In this document: piece by piece, positions 11,022-22,127 of the stretch
How positions within the stretch are numbered: position 1 is the first letter of the stretch
Layout of the letters: each line of letters begins with the position of its first letter
Assembly (NCBI GenBank): GCA_002682825.1
Contig: NOKP01000004.1
Location: forward strand, 2,601,607 to 2,665,606
Direction of reading: 5' to 3'
DNA: 64,000 bases
From: Neonectria sp. B-13
Lineage: Eukaryota; Ascomycota; Sordariomycetes; Hypocreales; Nectriaceae
Notes under the pieces: model-generated
The model's input: the letters and a program-made list of their open reading frames with translations, nothing else
What the model was told of the DNA's origin: nothing
The model's database searches: none
Position numbers and translations under genes: made by a program

Positions 11022-11192
11022 TTACATGATGGTGCAGCCGAGGGGATAGCTGGGGTTCTGGTCCTTGCCGGGCTTGGCCATGACGCTGCAGCCGAGGGGA
11101 TAGCCGGGGGTGGTTGGCTTGACCATGACGTTGCAACCAAGGGGGTAGTTGTTGGTCTGGTCCTTGGTGTTGTTGGTCTTGGTGGAAGGCAT
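11022..11192 (-). CDS. hpp1: h-type (hybrid) peptide pheromone precursor with three CaaX-like repeats
   Basis: A 56-residue protein from one uninterrupted ORF. It contains three near-identical octapeptides: YPLGCNVM (residues 16-23), YPLGCSVM (31-38) and YPLGCTIM (49-56). The last one ends the protein, so CTIM is a genuine C-terminal CaaX box for prenylation; the other two carry the same motif internally. Repeats are separated by short Lys/Pro/Thr spacers, and the N-terminus starts MPST, as in Neurospora a-type pheromone precursors. The pattern fits HPP1 of Trichoderma reesei (Hypocrea jecorina), described as having three copies of (L/I)GC(T/S)VM and as needed for male fertility. Unlike HPP1 as described, I see no Lys-Arg or Arg-Arg Kex2 site here, so how internal repeats would be released is unclear. 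Upstream lies a TATA box and an A/C-rich leader typical of strongly expressed genes. Confidence 0.85.
   Translation of the reverse strand: MPSTKTNNTKDQTNNYPLGCNVMVKPTTPGYPLGCSVMAKPGKDQNPSYPLGCTIM
11025..11147 (-). repeat. Three in-frame coding repeats of the pheromone unit
   Basis: Units at 11124-11147, 11079-11102 and 11025-11048 each encode YPLGC-x-[VI]-M. Units two and three share the same DNA for YPLGC (TATCCCCTCGGCTGC), while unit one differs at synonymous positions (TACCCCCTTGGTTGC). This suggests a more recent duplication, or gene conversion, between units two and three. Confidence 0.85.
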
Positions 11193-11875
11193 TTTGAAGG
11201 TTGGTGTTGAGTGACTTAGGAAAGTCTGTGAAAACTCAGTGTTGAGAATGGTAAAGAGTGTTGTGGTGGAGAGTGTTGCTGTGTGTTGATGGTCAGAAGA
11301 CTTCCTCTTGGACGACGGACACCGTCCTCTTTATACCTAATCGCGAGCCTACCTTGATGCCATATCGACCACCTCCTGACTTTCATGGGCGTTGCAATGG
11401 CAGCTGGTCCGTGATTGGTGCTTCATATTGTTCTTCATGTTGGGCTTGGAGGGGACAAGGAAATCGACCGTGGCTAGTGACTCTGTGCAGCGAGCTTGGT
11501 CCGTCTTGCCATATTGTGCAGATCAAAACCGTCACATGGACAAGTCAAAAATGAGACCGTTTACGAGAAGAATAGAAAGCCACACACCCGTAGAATGGCT
11601 GACGGCTTTCAGGGGAGCCGTTTCATGGTGGGTGCGGCGTGTATAACCTTATGTCATCTTCGTATTGTTCTCAACGCCTCTCTCAGCCTCCAACGCAACC
11701 ACCGACCGGAACGCAGCCAATCGCGGCATATGGAGTTTCCCGACCTATAATTTTCCATTATCGTTTCCATCCGCTGCTAGACGAGACGCCAGTACGAACG
11801 ACTGATCGCCAAGTCCCGGTCGGCACTACCTATGAATAATGGCAGCCAAGCTTGCCAAGACCCTGTCCAATTTGA
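11193..11875 (-). promoter_or_regulatory. Pheromone gene promoter and cyanase 3' region
   Basis: A TATA box (TATAAA on the minus strand, 11330-11335) sits 138 bases before the pheromone ATG. The sequence between it and the ATG is rich in CAACAC, CACTC and TCACTCAACACC, a leader style seen in highly expressed fungal genes. The rest, up to the cyanase stop, has no recognisable gene. Confidence 0.55.
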
Positions 11876-12476
11876 TCAGAAGCGACTGAATGGAAGCCTT
11901 GGAACGTTAGCACAGTCTCGACCTGATATGCCGGTGGATCATCTTACCATTTGCCCTTTAGGGTGATGACGACCCACGGTGAGCCGGCTTCATCCACCTC
12001 CTTGTCGACCGTGGTTGAGAAGCAGATGGCGCTCATGATTCCGTCCCCAAACTTCTCATTCAGGATGGCCTTGTACGCATAACCGTAGTTCTGCACGATT
12101 TCGTACAGTCTGTAGATGAGAGGCTCAACCGGAGGCATAGGGCCAGCCTGGCCTCGGTTAGGGAACCCCGTCATCTGGGCTGTAAGGGAGTGTATGGGTA
12201 AGTTTAGGAGTTTCGATAGCCGTTCGACATCCTCGCTTGACGCCGTGGCCTGGCCGTAGAACAATGCCGCACAGGCGACTTCGCTTCGGTCGAGATGCTT
12301 CGCGATTGCCTCGAAGCTCAAGCCCTTTGCCGCCTTGGCCTCGAAAAGGGACTTGGAATAAGCTGGAAGCCTATCGGCGATGCTAGACTACGACTCGGAT
12401 GAGCACAACTTCGTCGCACAGACTCACCGAAGGGTCGACTTACATCAAGGGTTGCGATGCGGCCTTCGTTTGCCAT
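11876..12476 (-). CDS. cyn1: Cyanate hydratase (cyanase)
   Basis: Catalyses bicarbonate-dependent breakdown of cyanate to ammonia and CO2, in the cytosol. Three exons: 12444-12476, 11948-12387 and 11876-11897, giving 164 residues (E. coli CynS is 156). The N-terminal helical domain includes [20 protein letters not shown]; the catalytic domain holds Arg and Glu in [13 protein letters not shown] and Ser in [12 protein letters not shown], matching the Arg96/Glu99/Ser122 triad of E. coli. The last exon is only 22 bases. It follows a GTAAGA donor, a GTGCTAAC branch and a CCAAG acceptor and adds LPFSRF, equivalent to the LPTKPF end of the E. coli enzyme. Without it the frame stops right after GKW. 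A start at 12503 would add nine residues; I prefer 12476. Confidence 0.93.
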
Positions 12477-12807
12477 CTTGATGTAGGGGTGCTGTGGCGG
12501 CACGACACGACTGATTGTTCTTTAGATGAAAGAAGACAGGGAATTGATCAGGAACAACTCGAAGTTCCAAGTGTCTGGACTCTTCAAGTGTAATTATGCT
12601 GTCATTCCCCACGATCTGCGGGGTTGGCCCCGGTGTATCCTACATCGGGACACACGGCATGTGTTACTCGGCGATATCCCGGGTACTCGGAAACTGCTGA
12701 TCTCACATGCGTCGCTGTCGTATCCTGACATATCAACATCCAAAGAAGGCCATGGAACAACTCATATTGTGCAGTTCCCTTATGAAGCTGACAGGATGCA
12801 AATGTTG
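12477..12807 (-). promoter_or_regulatory. Gap between AIM6-like gene and cyanase
   Basis: About 330 bases on the shared strand. It should hold the 3' end of the AIM6-like transcript and the cyanase promoter. No distinct motif was identified. Confidence 0.4.
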
Positions 12808-13828
12808 TTACTTTCTGACCAAGACTTTTCTCGCACCAAGCAAGTCATCGATGTGAAGGATGTCGAGGCCCTCACTGACAAGAACCTCCCAAAGTCGAGT
12901 CTGTTTAGACAACGGCCATGCGGAAAGACTCCAATATCGCACCTTAAGTCCTCGGCTGTGAGCCTTTTGGATCTGGTCCCGTACCTTGAGCAGCTGTGAC
13001 TGCCGCAGACCTCCAGGCCCCATCAACCCAATCGACCTTCGGAAGGAAACGCTGGCGTAGTACGAGTTGGCCTTGGTGTATGCATCTCCGTCGAGCTTTG
13101 ACAAGGGCGCATCGAGGAAGATATCCCGTGCGGGATTCGCCTCAACCTGCTCAACTTGCGTCGTTCCCGTCCCGACAACCGTGACGGGCCCTAGCACGAG
13201 CGTTCCATTCTTTATGTGACTGAGCCAGCCCATATTTCGAAGAGGTTCAAGCTGCTCAAGCAGAAGTGGCCATGTGGTTTCGGGGTTTGCTTTGATATCC
13301 ACCAAGAGAACCAGCGTCTGGCTCGGGTCGGGATCATAGATGCCTCGGACCGGAAGTACCGCGCCTTTTACGGAGTTTTTCTCATCAAGTATTTTGAACA
13401 GCGGATCTATGTACAGGGTGGACAAGGTGCGGTTCACTGCAAGGCGTTCTCTGTCATGACTGACATACAACTCATCCTGGAAAGTCCAGACATCAGCCTC
13501 GACGCCAATGCAGCCCGCGTACAACGCTGAATAGAGCGGCACCTCTCTCCAGTAGTCATTATGGGAGCTGCATGGAATCGGAGTCGCGCTGCCAATATGG
13601 AGATGGAGATTGGAGCTCTCTGTGGGAGGTTCACGGTCGTAGTTCCAGAGGGCTGGCGCGAGGTAGAGGACTAGAGTCAAGATAAGACCTATTGTGCTTC
13701 TATGCGTGAGCGGTGAGAGGAAGGGCGATAGAGTGATAGTAGACTCACGAGAATGCGGCTCCGATGAGACTAAAGGCAATGGAACAATACCTTAATCTTG
13801 AACCTACGCCCGCTCGATGGGGCGTCAT
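12808..13828 (-). CDS. AIM6: AIM6-like PLC-type phosphodiesterase with N-terminal membrane segment
   Basis: Two exons, 13749-13828 and 12808-13699, encode 323 residues. The protein has an N-terminal hydrophobic segment (AFSLIGAAFS joined to STIGLILTLVLYLAPALW), which may be a membrane anchor or signal peptide. The catalytic-type fold follows: the first His in PCSSHNDYWRE, an acidic pair in GCIGVEADVW, and the second His in LYVSHDRERL. The block LYIDPLFKILDEKN is typical of the Altered Inheritance of Mitochondria 6 family. Substrate and cellular role are not established for this family. The 49-base intron (GTGAGT to CATAG) is supported because splicing fuses two hydrophobic halves. If it is retained, another in-frame ATG at 13779 gives a different N-terminus of the same overall length. 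Confidence 0.85.
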
Positions 13829-14599
13829 GTTTGGCGATTAAGTGGTTCTCCTCCTACGGCGTGGAGCTTGGTTCATCACCCTTTAGAGAGCACTATCAGT
13901 CCAACCAAGGAGAGTATACCACGACAAGCCAAGAACGAAGTTGCAGGGATCTCAATGTCATTCATGCCGCCAACGACGATACAAGACTGTCAACGTCATC
14001 TTATCATCGTCGAATGTTTAGCATAACTAGGTCGCCCCACTCAGGCCGGGTCGGCTTTCTTGTGAGTTGGTGGCTATGTCACAAAATTATGAGACCAAAC
14101 GGATAAATAGCGGCAATAGGCGAGGCGAAACCTGAGGCGTTGTCGACATACGGCATGCGCTAAAGTCGCTGTATTTTAGGAGATGAGTGAAGTGGAGGAG
14201 TTGCGTGTGACATCTCAATTGCGAGAGGCTTGAATGAGAATCAGTTGCAGCGGAATAGAATTGTACGTACCTGATTCTGCTTTACCGTGCCGTCAAGGTA
14301 CTCTAAAGCTGTGTTCTCAGAGGCAGTCCATTTGTAGCTGGAAGTACCTTAACGGTGGGACCTGGACGGGAACTAAACGCCCGATAAGAGACGGAGGCTA
14401 CTGATAACATAATTTCTTGGAGAATCTTTCTCGATGGTTTCAGGCTCTTGACTTTCTCCCCATACATTCTATCAAAGAAACACAGCATCTCCCTGCATTT
14501 CCCGCCGACACCCGACCACGCCTCTCCAGTCAAACGGGACCTAGCGCGAGAATAGAAACAACGGACTAGACCCCCAGCCTCTACGCAAACTCACCGACC
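13829..14599. promoter_or_regulatory. Divergent promoter region
   Basis: About 770 bases between the divergent AIM6-like gene and the CCDC137-like gene. Contains no supported coding sequence. It should hold both promoters. Confidence 0.5.
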
Positions 14600-15606
14600 A
14601 TGCCTCACAAACACAAGAGGAAGAGAGGAGACGACGATGCAGAGTAGGCTAAACCCCAAATGAATTTTGCGACTGCGCATCTAACAATTGCACTCATAGC
14701 TTCAATCTCCCCCCAACTCAAAAAGCCCGATCCCTCCCAGTGACGTTGAAGAGCTCGAAGAATGCGAAGGATGGGAATAATGGAAAAAATACGAAGAACG
14801 GGAAGAATGCGAAGAATGCGAAGACTCCCGCCGTATCCGAAAATGCCCCTCCAAAGAAGGGAAAGAAGGGCAAAGGCAAGGATAACGATGTGCCGCGATC
14901 ATTTAGGCGGCTCATGTCTGTGGCACATGGAAAGAAGGTCAGATCAGGCCTCGATGACGGCAAGGATGGCAAGACCGCAAAGGAGACCACTGCCCAGGAC
15001 CTCAAGATCCGTCCGGGCGAGGACATGAGGGCCTTTTCCTTCCGAGTCAACGCTAGCCTCCCGTTGGCTGGCCTCGCCAAGAAGACTGTGATCAAGGACG
15101 GCAAGGATGAGGCTGGCTTCAAAGTGATGCGCACGAAGAAAGAACGAAAGATGCACAAACTCTACGACCAGTGGCGGGCCGAGGACGAAAAGATCAAGGA
15201 CCAGCGAGAGGAGGAGCTCGAGCAGGCTGCGGAACGGGAAGTGGATGGTGAGGAAGGCGGAATGGAGGCCAAGGCCCAGGCTGAGTTGGATGAAGTGACT
15301 AGCCAGAGGAAGAAGAAGAAGTCGGGGCGTGGACAAGCCGAGGAGGATCCGTGGTTGGAGTTGAAGAAAAACAGAGCAGAAGCCAGGGTTGGACTGCACG
15401 ACACAGCGAAGGCACCTCCGGAGCTAAACAAGAATGTGAAGCGGCTCAAGGTTGCGCGCGGCGCTGGTGTGGACGTCGCAAACATCCCCAAGGCTTCGGG
15501 TAGCTTGAGACGTCGCGAAGAGTTGCAAGCAGTCAGGGCAGACGTTGTGGATGCTTACAGGAAGATTCGGGAGCACGAACAGGCCAAGCTGCGCGGCCGG
15601 GCTTAG
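14600..15606 (+). CDS. Lys-rich nucleolar-type protein, CCDC137-like
   Basis: Two exons, 14600-14643 and 14700-15606, encode 316 residues. The first exon gives MPHKHKRKRGDDDA; the intron starts GTAGGC, has a TCTAAC branch and ends CATAG. The second exon continues FNLPPTQKARSLPV and then a highly repetitive Lys/Asn/Gly stretch made of KNGKNAKN-like units. A conserved-looking core contains PRSFRRLMSVAHGKKVRSG, the motif IRPGEDMRAFSFRV and KKERKMHKLYDQWRAEDEKI. The C-terminal half is charged and probably coiled coil. The RPGE-x-x-x-AF motif followed by a Lys/Arg-rich coil resembles CCDC137 family proteins, which are nucleolar, but I hold this loosely. An rRNA-biogenesis role is inference from composition. 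Confidence 0.7.
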
Positions 15607-16115
15607 ACCTGGTGCTAAGAAGCTGGAGATATTGAAGAGAGCAGTTGAAGATGACTGGAAGCCGTTTCTCGTTGCGCAAGGTTGATACCCGGGTTCCTCC
15701 GCGAAAGCATGTGTGAATCTATTTGTTTAGGCTTAGACTGTTCAATTATGGACCAAACTCTCCCATGCGAGCCCTGATGAATGGAGTAGATTACCTCAGT
15801 ATTTTTAGTTGTTGAGTCTTGCACTCATCGCTGCATCGCGGGCTTATGTCATCATTCCTCGTCGAACGGGGTCCCCGTTTTAGACGGGCGAATGCTCTCC
15901 TCCGACCTAGCGTGCATCCGCCACGCGCGCGCACCCCGCCATACATCCCCACATCATCATCAAGCTGCAGCAACAGGCAAAAAAAAAAGTTACAGTCTTT
16001 TACCATCGCGCTAGGTCCTCGGTTCAATTCGCCCCAGACACATTTCTCATCGTCGCTTTTTTTCTTCTAACGTGCGTTTCTCGCTAAGAATGAACATCCC
16101 GGACTCTGAGAGACC
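15607..16115 (+). promoter_or_regulatory. Intergenic region upstream of TFIIIC subunit gene
   Basis: About 510 bases between two plus-strand genes. The part before 16116 has a C/T-rich and A-tract sequence suited to a promoter. No gene is supported. Confidence 0.45.
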
Positions 16116-19100
16116 ATGGCTTCGGAGCTCGAGGGCTTGATCGCGGCGCTCTTGGTGCTCATTTCCTGCGGCGGCGAGCAGGGTAAGTCAGTGTTGTTAT
16201 GGCTTCGGCAGAGATGGACCTCCAGGAATTGCCTTCGCGCGTGGAGGCCGGCCTTGATGGTGGCTGCGTGGATGCGACCGCTGCCACTGTCAAATCCAGC
16301 TCAGGTTTGGGGGTCATGATGAGAATCCCAGGCTGACTCAGTTCTCTCCATTAGGGTGCTCTGTGAGCGACGTCGTTGATGCTATCCATAATCCTTCGGG
16401 AACTCAGCACGCCGCTCCTGACCAGCCTGGAAGGAATCCACAGCTTCAAGATGAGGGCTCCGGCTTTCGCCATCGCACTGCCTCCACCATTTGGAAATGG
16501 CTGGCAGCAAGAAGGGACGTATCTATTGGTCCGGACAGGAGGCACAACCATCTTTCCTTAGACGAGGTTCTCGCTTTGCCACCACCTTCACCATCGACTG
16601 CTGAGGAAGAAGATGCCGCCTCCTCAGAGACGACCAAGGACCAGACGGCTACCGGCCATACCCGCGTGTACACCTCTGAAGAAACCATGTGGGAATCGCT
16701 TACAGGTCATGCCGTCGACTACAAGCGAGTCCCCAGATCTGAGTGGCTCTTGTTGCTTGGAATCGCCTCCACGACGGCGCACGGCATTCTGCAGGGCGAC
16801 CTCGGTCGCCTCGTTGACCAAGACAAGCGATCGGTTCCTAAGCGAACAGATGCATTGCTTAAGAAGGGTTATATCGCGAAGAGGACTACTCTTGTCCGAG
16901 GCACTAAGACGAGCAAGATGTGGCTCAAGCTGTTTGCTCCGCCACTGCCCAAGGATGGGGATGCACTCGATGAGCCCCGCGCAGAGATGAACCTTTCTCA
17001 CCAGGTTCTGGCCGCTAACCTTGACCCGGTTCCATGGCACATCCGGTGGACGGGCGAATCCGTTGACTACACGGCGTTGGCCACGACCATCTTGGCCATA
17101 TCCAAGGAATGGGGTGTCTTGCGGATGCAAGATCTGAAGTCCAAGCTCGGAGTACTGGGAATGCGTTGGCAGATGAAGGTGTTGGCTAAGGTTTGCCGAT
17201 TTCTCAACTCTCGAGGCGTTATTCAGTATGTTGCCGCGAAGCTCGGCGACAAGCTGTTCAAGGATTGCATCAAGTACGGCCGTGATCTCAACGCCGAAGA
17301 TTGGTCTATATACCTTGCTACGGGAAAGCGCGCAACGAAACCCTCCAGGAACCCAGACCTTACCGCTGGCGAAGGTACCGACGGGAAAACACTCTTTGGT
17401 CAATCGACCAACGCCTTGGAAGTCTCTTCTTCTCCTCCCTGGTCACTGGACAAGCCACTTCCTGTCACCATCGTGGAGATGGCGCAGCGGCTCGGGGATG
17501 CAGGGTTGAGTAATCCAGATGTTTACGGCTTAACTCTGGGTCCGTCCTTCAGCAGGTACCTCTCCTCCATGACCTCCGCCTTGGCCACTCCCAATCTCCA
17601 GCCGCCGTATCTAAGCCACTTTCAACTGCGAAGCGAGCACATGAGAGTTGGAAAGATAGCTTCATACCGTTACTTTGTTGAAGAAGCTGTCCCCCCTCCT
17701 GTTGGTCAAGAGTCACCGCAGAGGGAGGGCAGCAATATCACGGGTTCATCGCCAGGCTCTTCCTATGGCTTCGCTCCGGTTACCACCACGTCGTTAACGA
17801 GTAAACCTGCGGCTACATACACCGACTTGTGTACCCTGGGGCTAGCAAGTCGGAAACCCAAGGGCCGTCCCAAGAAGAAACCACCAGTCAAGCCAGTTGA
17901 TACGCCCCCACCAGCGTTAGAAAAGGCAGAGCAACAACTCGAAAAGCCAAAGCAGGCCACCGATACCCACGAAGACAGCACCTCTCAGAAGGAGAGCCTC
18001 GTTCAGTTGGAAAGCACACCCGATGAGACAAGCAAAACTTGTGAGTCTCCTGACTTAGTCAAGCTTGTTGTAACTTTGAAGATTTCGCCCGGAGCTCTGA
18101 AGAGCTTACTCGAACAATCAGTTGTGGCAACTCCATCCAAAGCGAGAAGAGCAACAAGGGCGACACGGAAACTTGGAGATGTCGAGATACCGAGTCCAGC
18201 CGCACCTACAGACGACATCAGTGTGCCCGAAACAGGCCCACCTGTCCGCAAGAAACGCGGCCGGCCACCACGTGGAAGCCAGTCAGCACAGCCCGCCGAG
18301 CATGTCTCGAATGTCCGCCCCTGGACATGCGAAAAATGTGGTGGTAGCTGGAAGAATGACATTGGTCTGAAGTACCATCTAGAAAAGTCGAAGACTGCTT
18401 GTAACCCCTCATATGACGAATCTGCCCAGCCAACGCCTCGACGTGGACGAAAACGAGCATCCTCAGAAACGGATGACCCTGCTACACCCTTAAATGCGGC
18501 TCCCGAAACTCCAAAAACCAACAACGCGGTGATACCAGACCCAGGCTTGGAGGACCAACACAAGGATTTGGGAGGGGAAGAACTAACCCCAGCTCAACCT
18601 CGAGTCAGAAAACGTACCGCGGCCGCAACAGGACTGTCTTCAAGGCCGTCTGTTAGCCTTCCGGGCAGCCCGTTCCAAGCGATTCCAGATTGGAGACGTC
18701 CCCCAGGGTTTGATACACCAGACAAAGCCTCGATTTCAAACACCAATGGTGGAGCCCTCGTACACAGTCAGGATGGCCAGTTGCGTCCCGTCCTGGGGTT
18801 GTCTGATCGTCCCAAGTCGGGCTCCAATACCCCAAAAACATTTCGAAAGAATTACCAAATGGAGAACAACTCAACGACAGAAGAAGTACAGCCTGAGTCA
18901 CCGGGGCTGACCGACAAACTAAGCAACGGGCCTGGTGCAGTCGAAAGGTTCAAGGCCAAGTCAACACCTTCGACCATTGATAGCCTTCTCCCTAAGGTCA
19001 CCTTAAATAGTCGCATTTCCGGGATTGTCAAAGAAATCCTGGAGGAACAGGCCGGAGTTTTTCCTGGAGGGCGAGGGTTGTGGCATGCCATCACAACACG

Positions 19101-21879
19101 ATGGAAAGAGAAGTTCCCCAGAGCAACGGTTCCCACGGTCAAGGCATATCAGGCCGCGCTTCGAGACATGTTCAGGACCAAAACCGCAGCTGAGCATTTC
19201 CATGCGTTTCGTGACAGCAAGGGAATTTTTTCCAAGTGTCAGATCATTGTGCTGGGGACCCATGATCCGTTCTCAACAGAAGCCACGAACCTGATTGAAT
19301 CGATCAAGGAAGCGTACCCTCAGCTTTACGTCCCGCCACCATTCACAGCCCCTCCTGGCCCAGAACCGGTGGGAGAGGGTCGACGAGGTCGACGTAAGCT
19401 TGGGAATGAAGTCGAAACCCTGAATGCTCCAGTCTACGCGGCCCAAGTTGCCGCAAAGAGGGCTATGTATGAAGTTGACGACGACGACGATGCTCTGCCA
19501 CCAAAGCGCCGAAGGGCAAGGGGAGCAGACATCACCTCTTCCCCGGTCAACCCTCGAAAGAAAACGACCATCTCATGGGCTCATGCCGACCAGCAAGACT
19601 ACATCCCACAGCCGATGTGGTCCGGTTCATCTGGGCACTTGCTCAACCAGGAGCCGTTGGAGAGGATCCAGTTCCTGGAGCCGAACACATATTTGCGTGA
19701 GGATACTCCAAAACGATCTTACAAGCGTCGACGCCTTTCGAAAGACGATGATGCCAATATAGATCCGCGGTTGGTCTCAGCTGACTGGCCGGTGTGTGCG
19801 ACATTCGACAAGGCGATTGCGGTCTTTGGTTCGAGCGGCATATGGCCATACATCAGCGCTCTCGATTTTGAGACACAAGATGGCAGCTACACATTGAAAG
19901 GCTGGATGCCAGACACGACCTGGTTCTCCTGGGCGGAAATAGTCGAGGAGATTGAACATCGAACCACTGCATACAGCGGCCTCAAGCGTCAACCCAGGAC
20001 CAGTGCCGGACAATATCAACGATTCACGGACAGGTTGTTCGCTTGCATGGACGTGGAGCGGTCGTGGGCCGAGTCCTTTATCACTAGCCCCCCTAATGCA
20101 ACAGGCCCTCACAACATCTTCGTTAGGTTCTTTAGTGGAAGGGCCAGCAAGATTGCGTTACCATCGGAGCCTCTGTCATGGCTTGCAAAGCGCCAGCTCA
20201 CGCCGCAATCCTTCCCAGTCTCTGCCCAAGAGGATGCGATATCTGAAGATTCGGCTTCAAGTGACGACGAGGACCCTTTTGCCTGGCCTTCATTCCGAAG
20301 ACCTTTGCTTGACCTCGAAACGTCTTATGTGAACAAACTCCACTTTACCACACGACAAGGACAAATACAGTCGGCGAAACACAAGCGAGTTCCACTGTTG
20401 ACAAGGCCCTTGACGTCTTTGCCCCCAGAAGCAGGGAACCCCAAGAGCGACAAGGACAGTGCCGCGGTGAACGATACAATCGAGGAGCCAGACAAAGTTC
20501 TAGCCGCCTTCGTGGCCATTCGTGTCCTTTTGGGAGGTTCTGACAAGGCGGTTGACTGGGGACTGTTGCTCAAACTATTCCCGGCAACGAAGTTGACCCA
20601 GCTCCGCCGGTTCTGGTTGTCTGCTCGAAAAGAACAGGGGGCGTACGTCGCCAAACTAACACAGGACTTCCAGGACAAGTTCCTAGTCGCGTATGAGAAG
20701 GGCGAGCTGCCTGAAATCGATTTTGATGAGCCCCTGGAATGCGACTGGCCGACAATTATCGCGTGGACCCTTCAACTGCCACGCCTAGACGGTGTCCAAC
20801 TGCCGTCGACTAGAGGGTTGTTGGGCGAAAGGTTTTCCTCCCAAGACGTAGTACTTGGCCCAGAGGAGGACTGGCGAGAGAAGTTCTTCCACCCCCAAAC
20901 TTCGGTGTTTGCGCGTTTTGAGGCGGCGACTGCGATGCCTGGCGCTATTACGGTGGAGAAGATGCGACGCGGGAACGATCAAGCCGTCATGGTCACGGAC
21001 CTCGATGTGACTAGATCCTGGATCAGATCGCTCTGCTGTACAGATGAGACGCGGTACTCGGTGCAGCAGATCAAGGACAAGTTTTCCACACTGGCGAACG
21101 GGGACGTAACCAAGAACAACATGCTCTTGAAGCAAGCAATTGATGATTTGACTCGGCAACGCATCATATGCAGGAGCAAGAAGCCGCCACTCGGTGGAAG
21201 ACCGTATCGGCTGAACGAATCATACACGTACGTCCTGGGGAAGCTGGCTCAGCAGACAAAGTACCAAGAGGCAGCTACCTTCAAGGCCAAGCTGGACGGT
21301 GTCTTCCGTCGTGGAGAGACGATGAGAGTACCATACACACTCAACGACGGATCGGTCATGGCATTGACCAATCTGAACGCCTCTCAGAGGATCAGGCTGG
21401 TGCCAGTGGACGTCCCGCACATCCCGTTTGGCTTCGAGCCGGGCAACTATGAAAGTCGGAAATACCCAAAGTCCTACTACCACTTCGGCATCGAGGCTGT
21501 CCCTACGGCGGTGTATCAGTACGACGAGGATATAGAGGTGCTCAAAACATCAATCAAGGCGGGGCCGCCGATTGAGGGTCCCAGGGGCGAGCTGCCTCAG
21601 TGGATTGACTTCTTCGGGAAGCGAGATCCTGAGCGATGGATGCACGTTTTGGGGGCATTTTGCTTCATCTACGCCACGCGAGGGTTCATGACGATTGAAG
21701 GCATCTGCAGCGCGCTCAAGCCAGTCCTGGAAGAGTTCGAAGCACAGATGATCATTGACTGGGGAAAGGCAACAGGTGTGCTGAAGGATTCGGAGGATGG
21801 ACTGGGCACCATGGTGGGAGAGTGGTGGTGGTTAGTGGTGGCATGGCAATCGAGAAGACAGGCGACGAGTAAGTCTTGA
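16116..21879 (+). CDS. TFC3: TFIIIC B-block-binding subunit (Tfc3/tau138)
   Basis: Largest subunit of RNA polymerase III factor TFIIIC, binding the B-box of tRNA genes. Exon 1 (16116-16182) encodes MASELEGLIAALLVLISCGG; exon 2 (16355-21879) continues in phase from EQGCSVSDVV, for 1863 residues. The B-block winged-helix domain lies at about residues 150-215 (SEWLLLLGIASTTAHGILQG). Two AT-hook-like cores follow, GRPKKKPP near 523 and RKKRGRPPRG near 653, then a zinc-finger-like C-x2-C-x12-H-x6-C segment near 680. A second conserved half starts around WPVCATFDKAIAVFGSSGIW. The C-terminus is uncertain: the frame stops shortly after EWWWLVVAWQS, but a strong GTAAGT donor overlaps the last codons at about 21869 and a later acceptor (CTTTAG near 21969) could add a short alternative end. 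Confidence 0.9.
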
Positions 21880-22127
21880 CGCGTGTAAGACGACGAAACA
21901 GTGTCCAATAATGGAGAAGTTGGCTGGGAAGACATACGCCATGTACAATTACCATGATACCCCTTTAGGAAGAGACACGGCGGGCAAAGGGACGGCGCTC
22001 AACAGTACGGCACCAGGTGCACAACAAGCAAAACACTGAATTGGATATCTATTTCGCTTGCCTAGTCATGATAATAACAGCCAGACGCCCAGCGCTAGTA
22101 ACGCATGCCCATAAAACACAGCATCCC
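21880..22127. other. Convergent 3' gap between TFC3 and UBC6
   Basis: About 250 bases where two transcripts converge. It may contain an alternative last TFC3 exon (see that entry). Confidence 0.4.
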
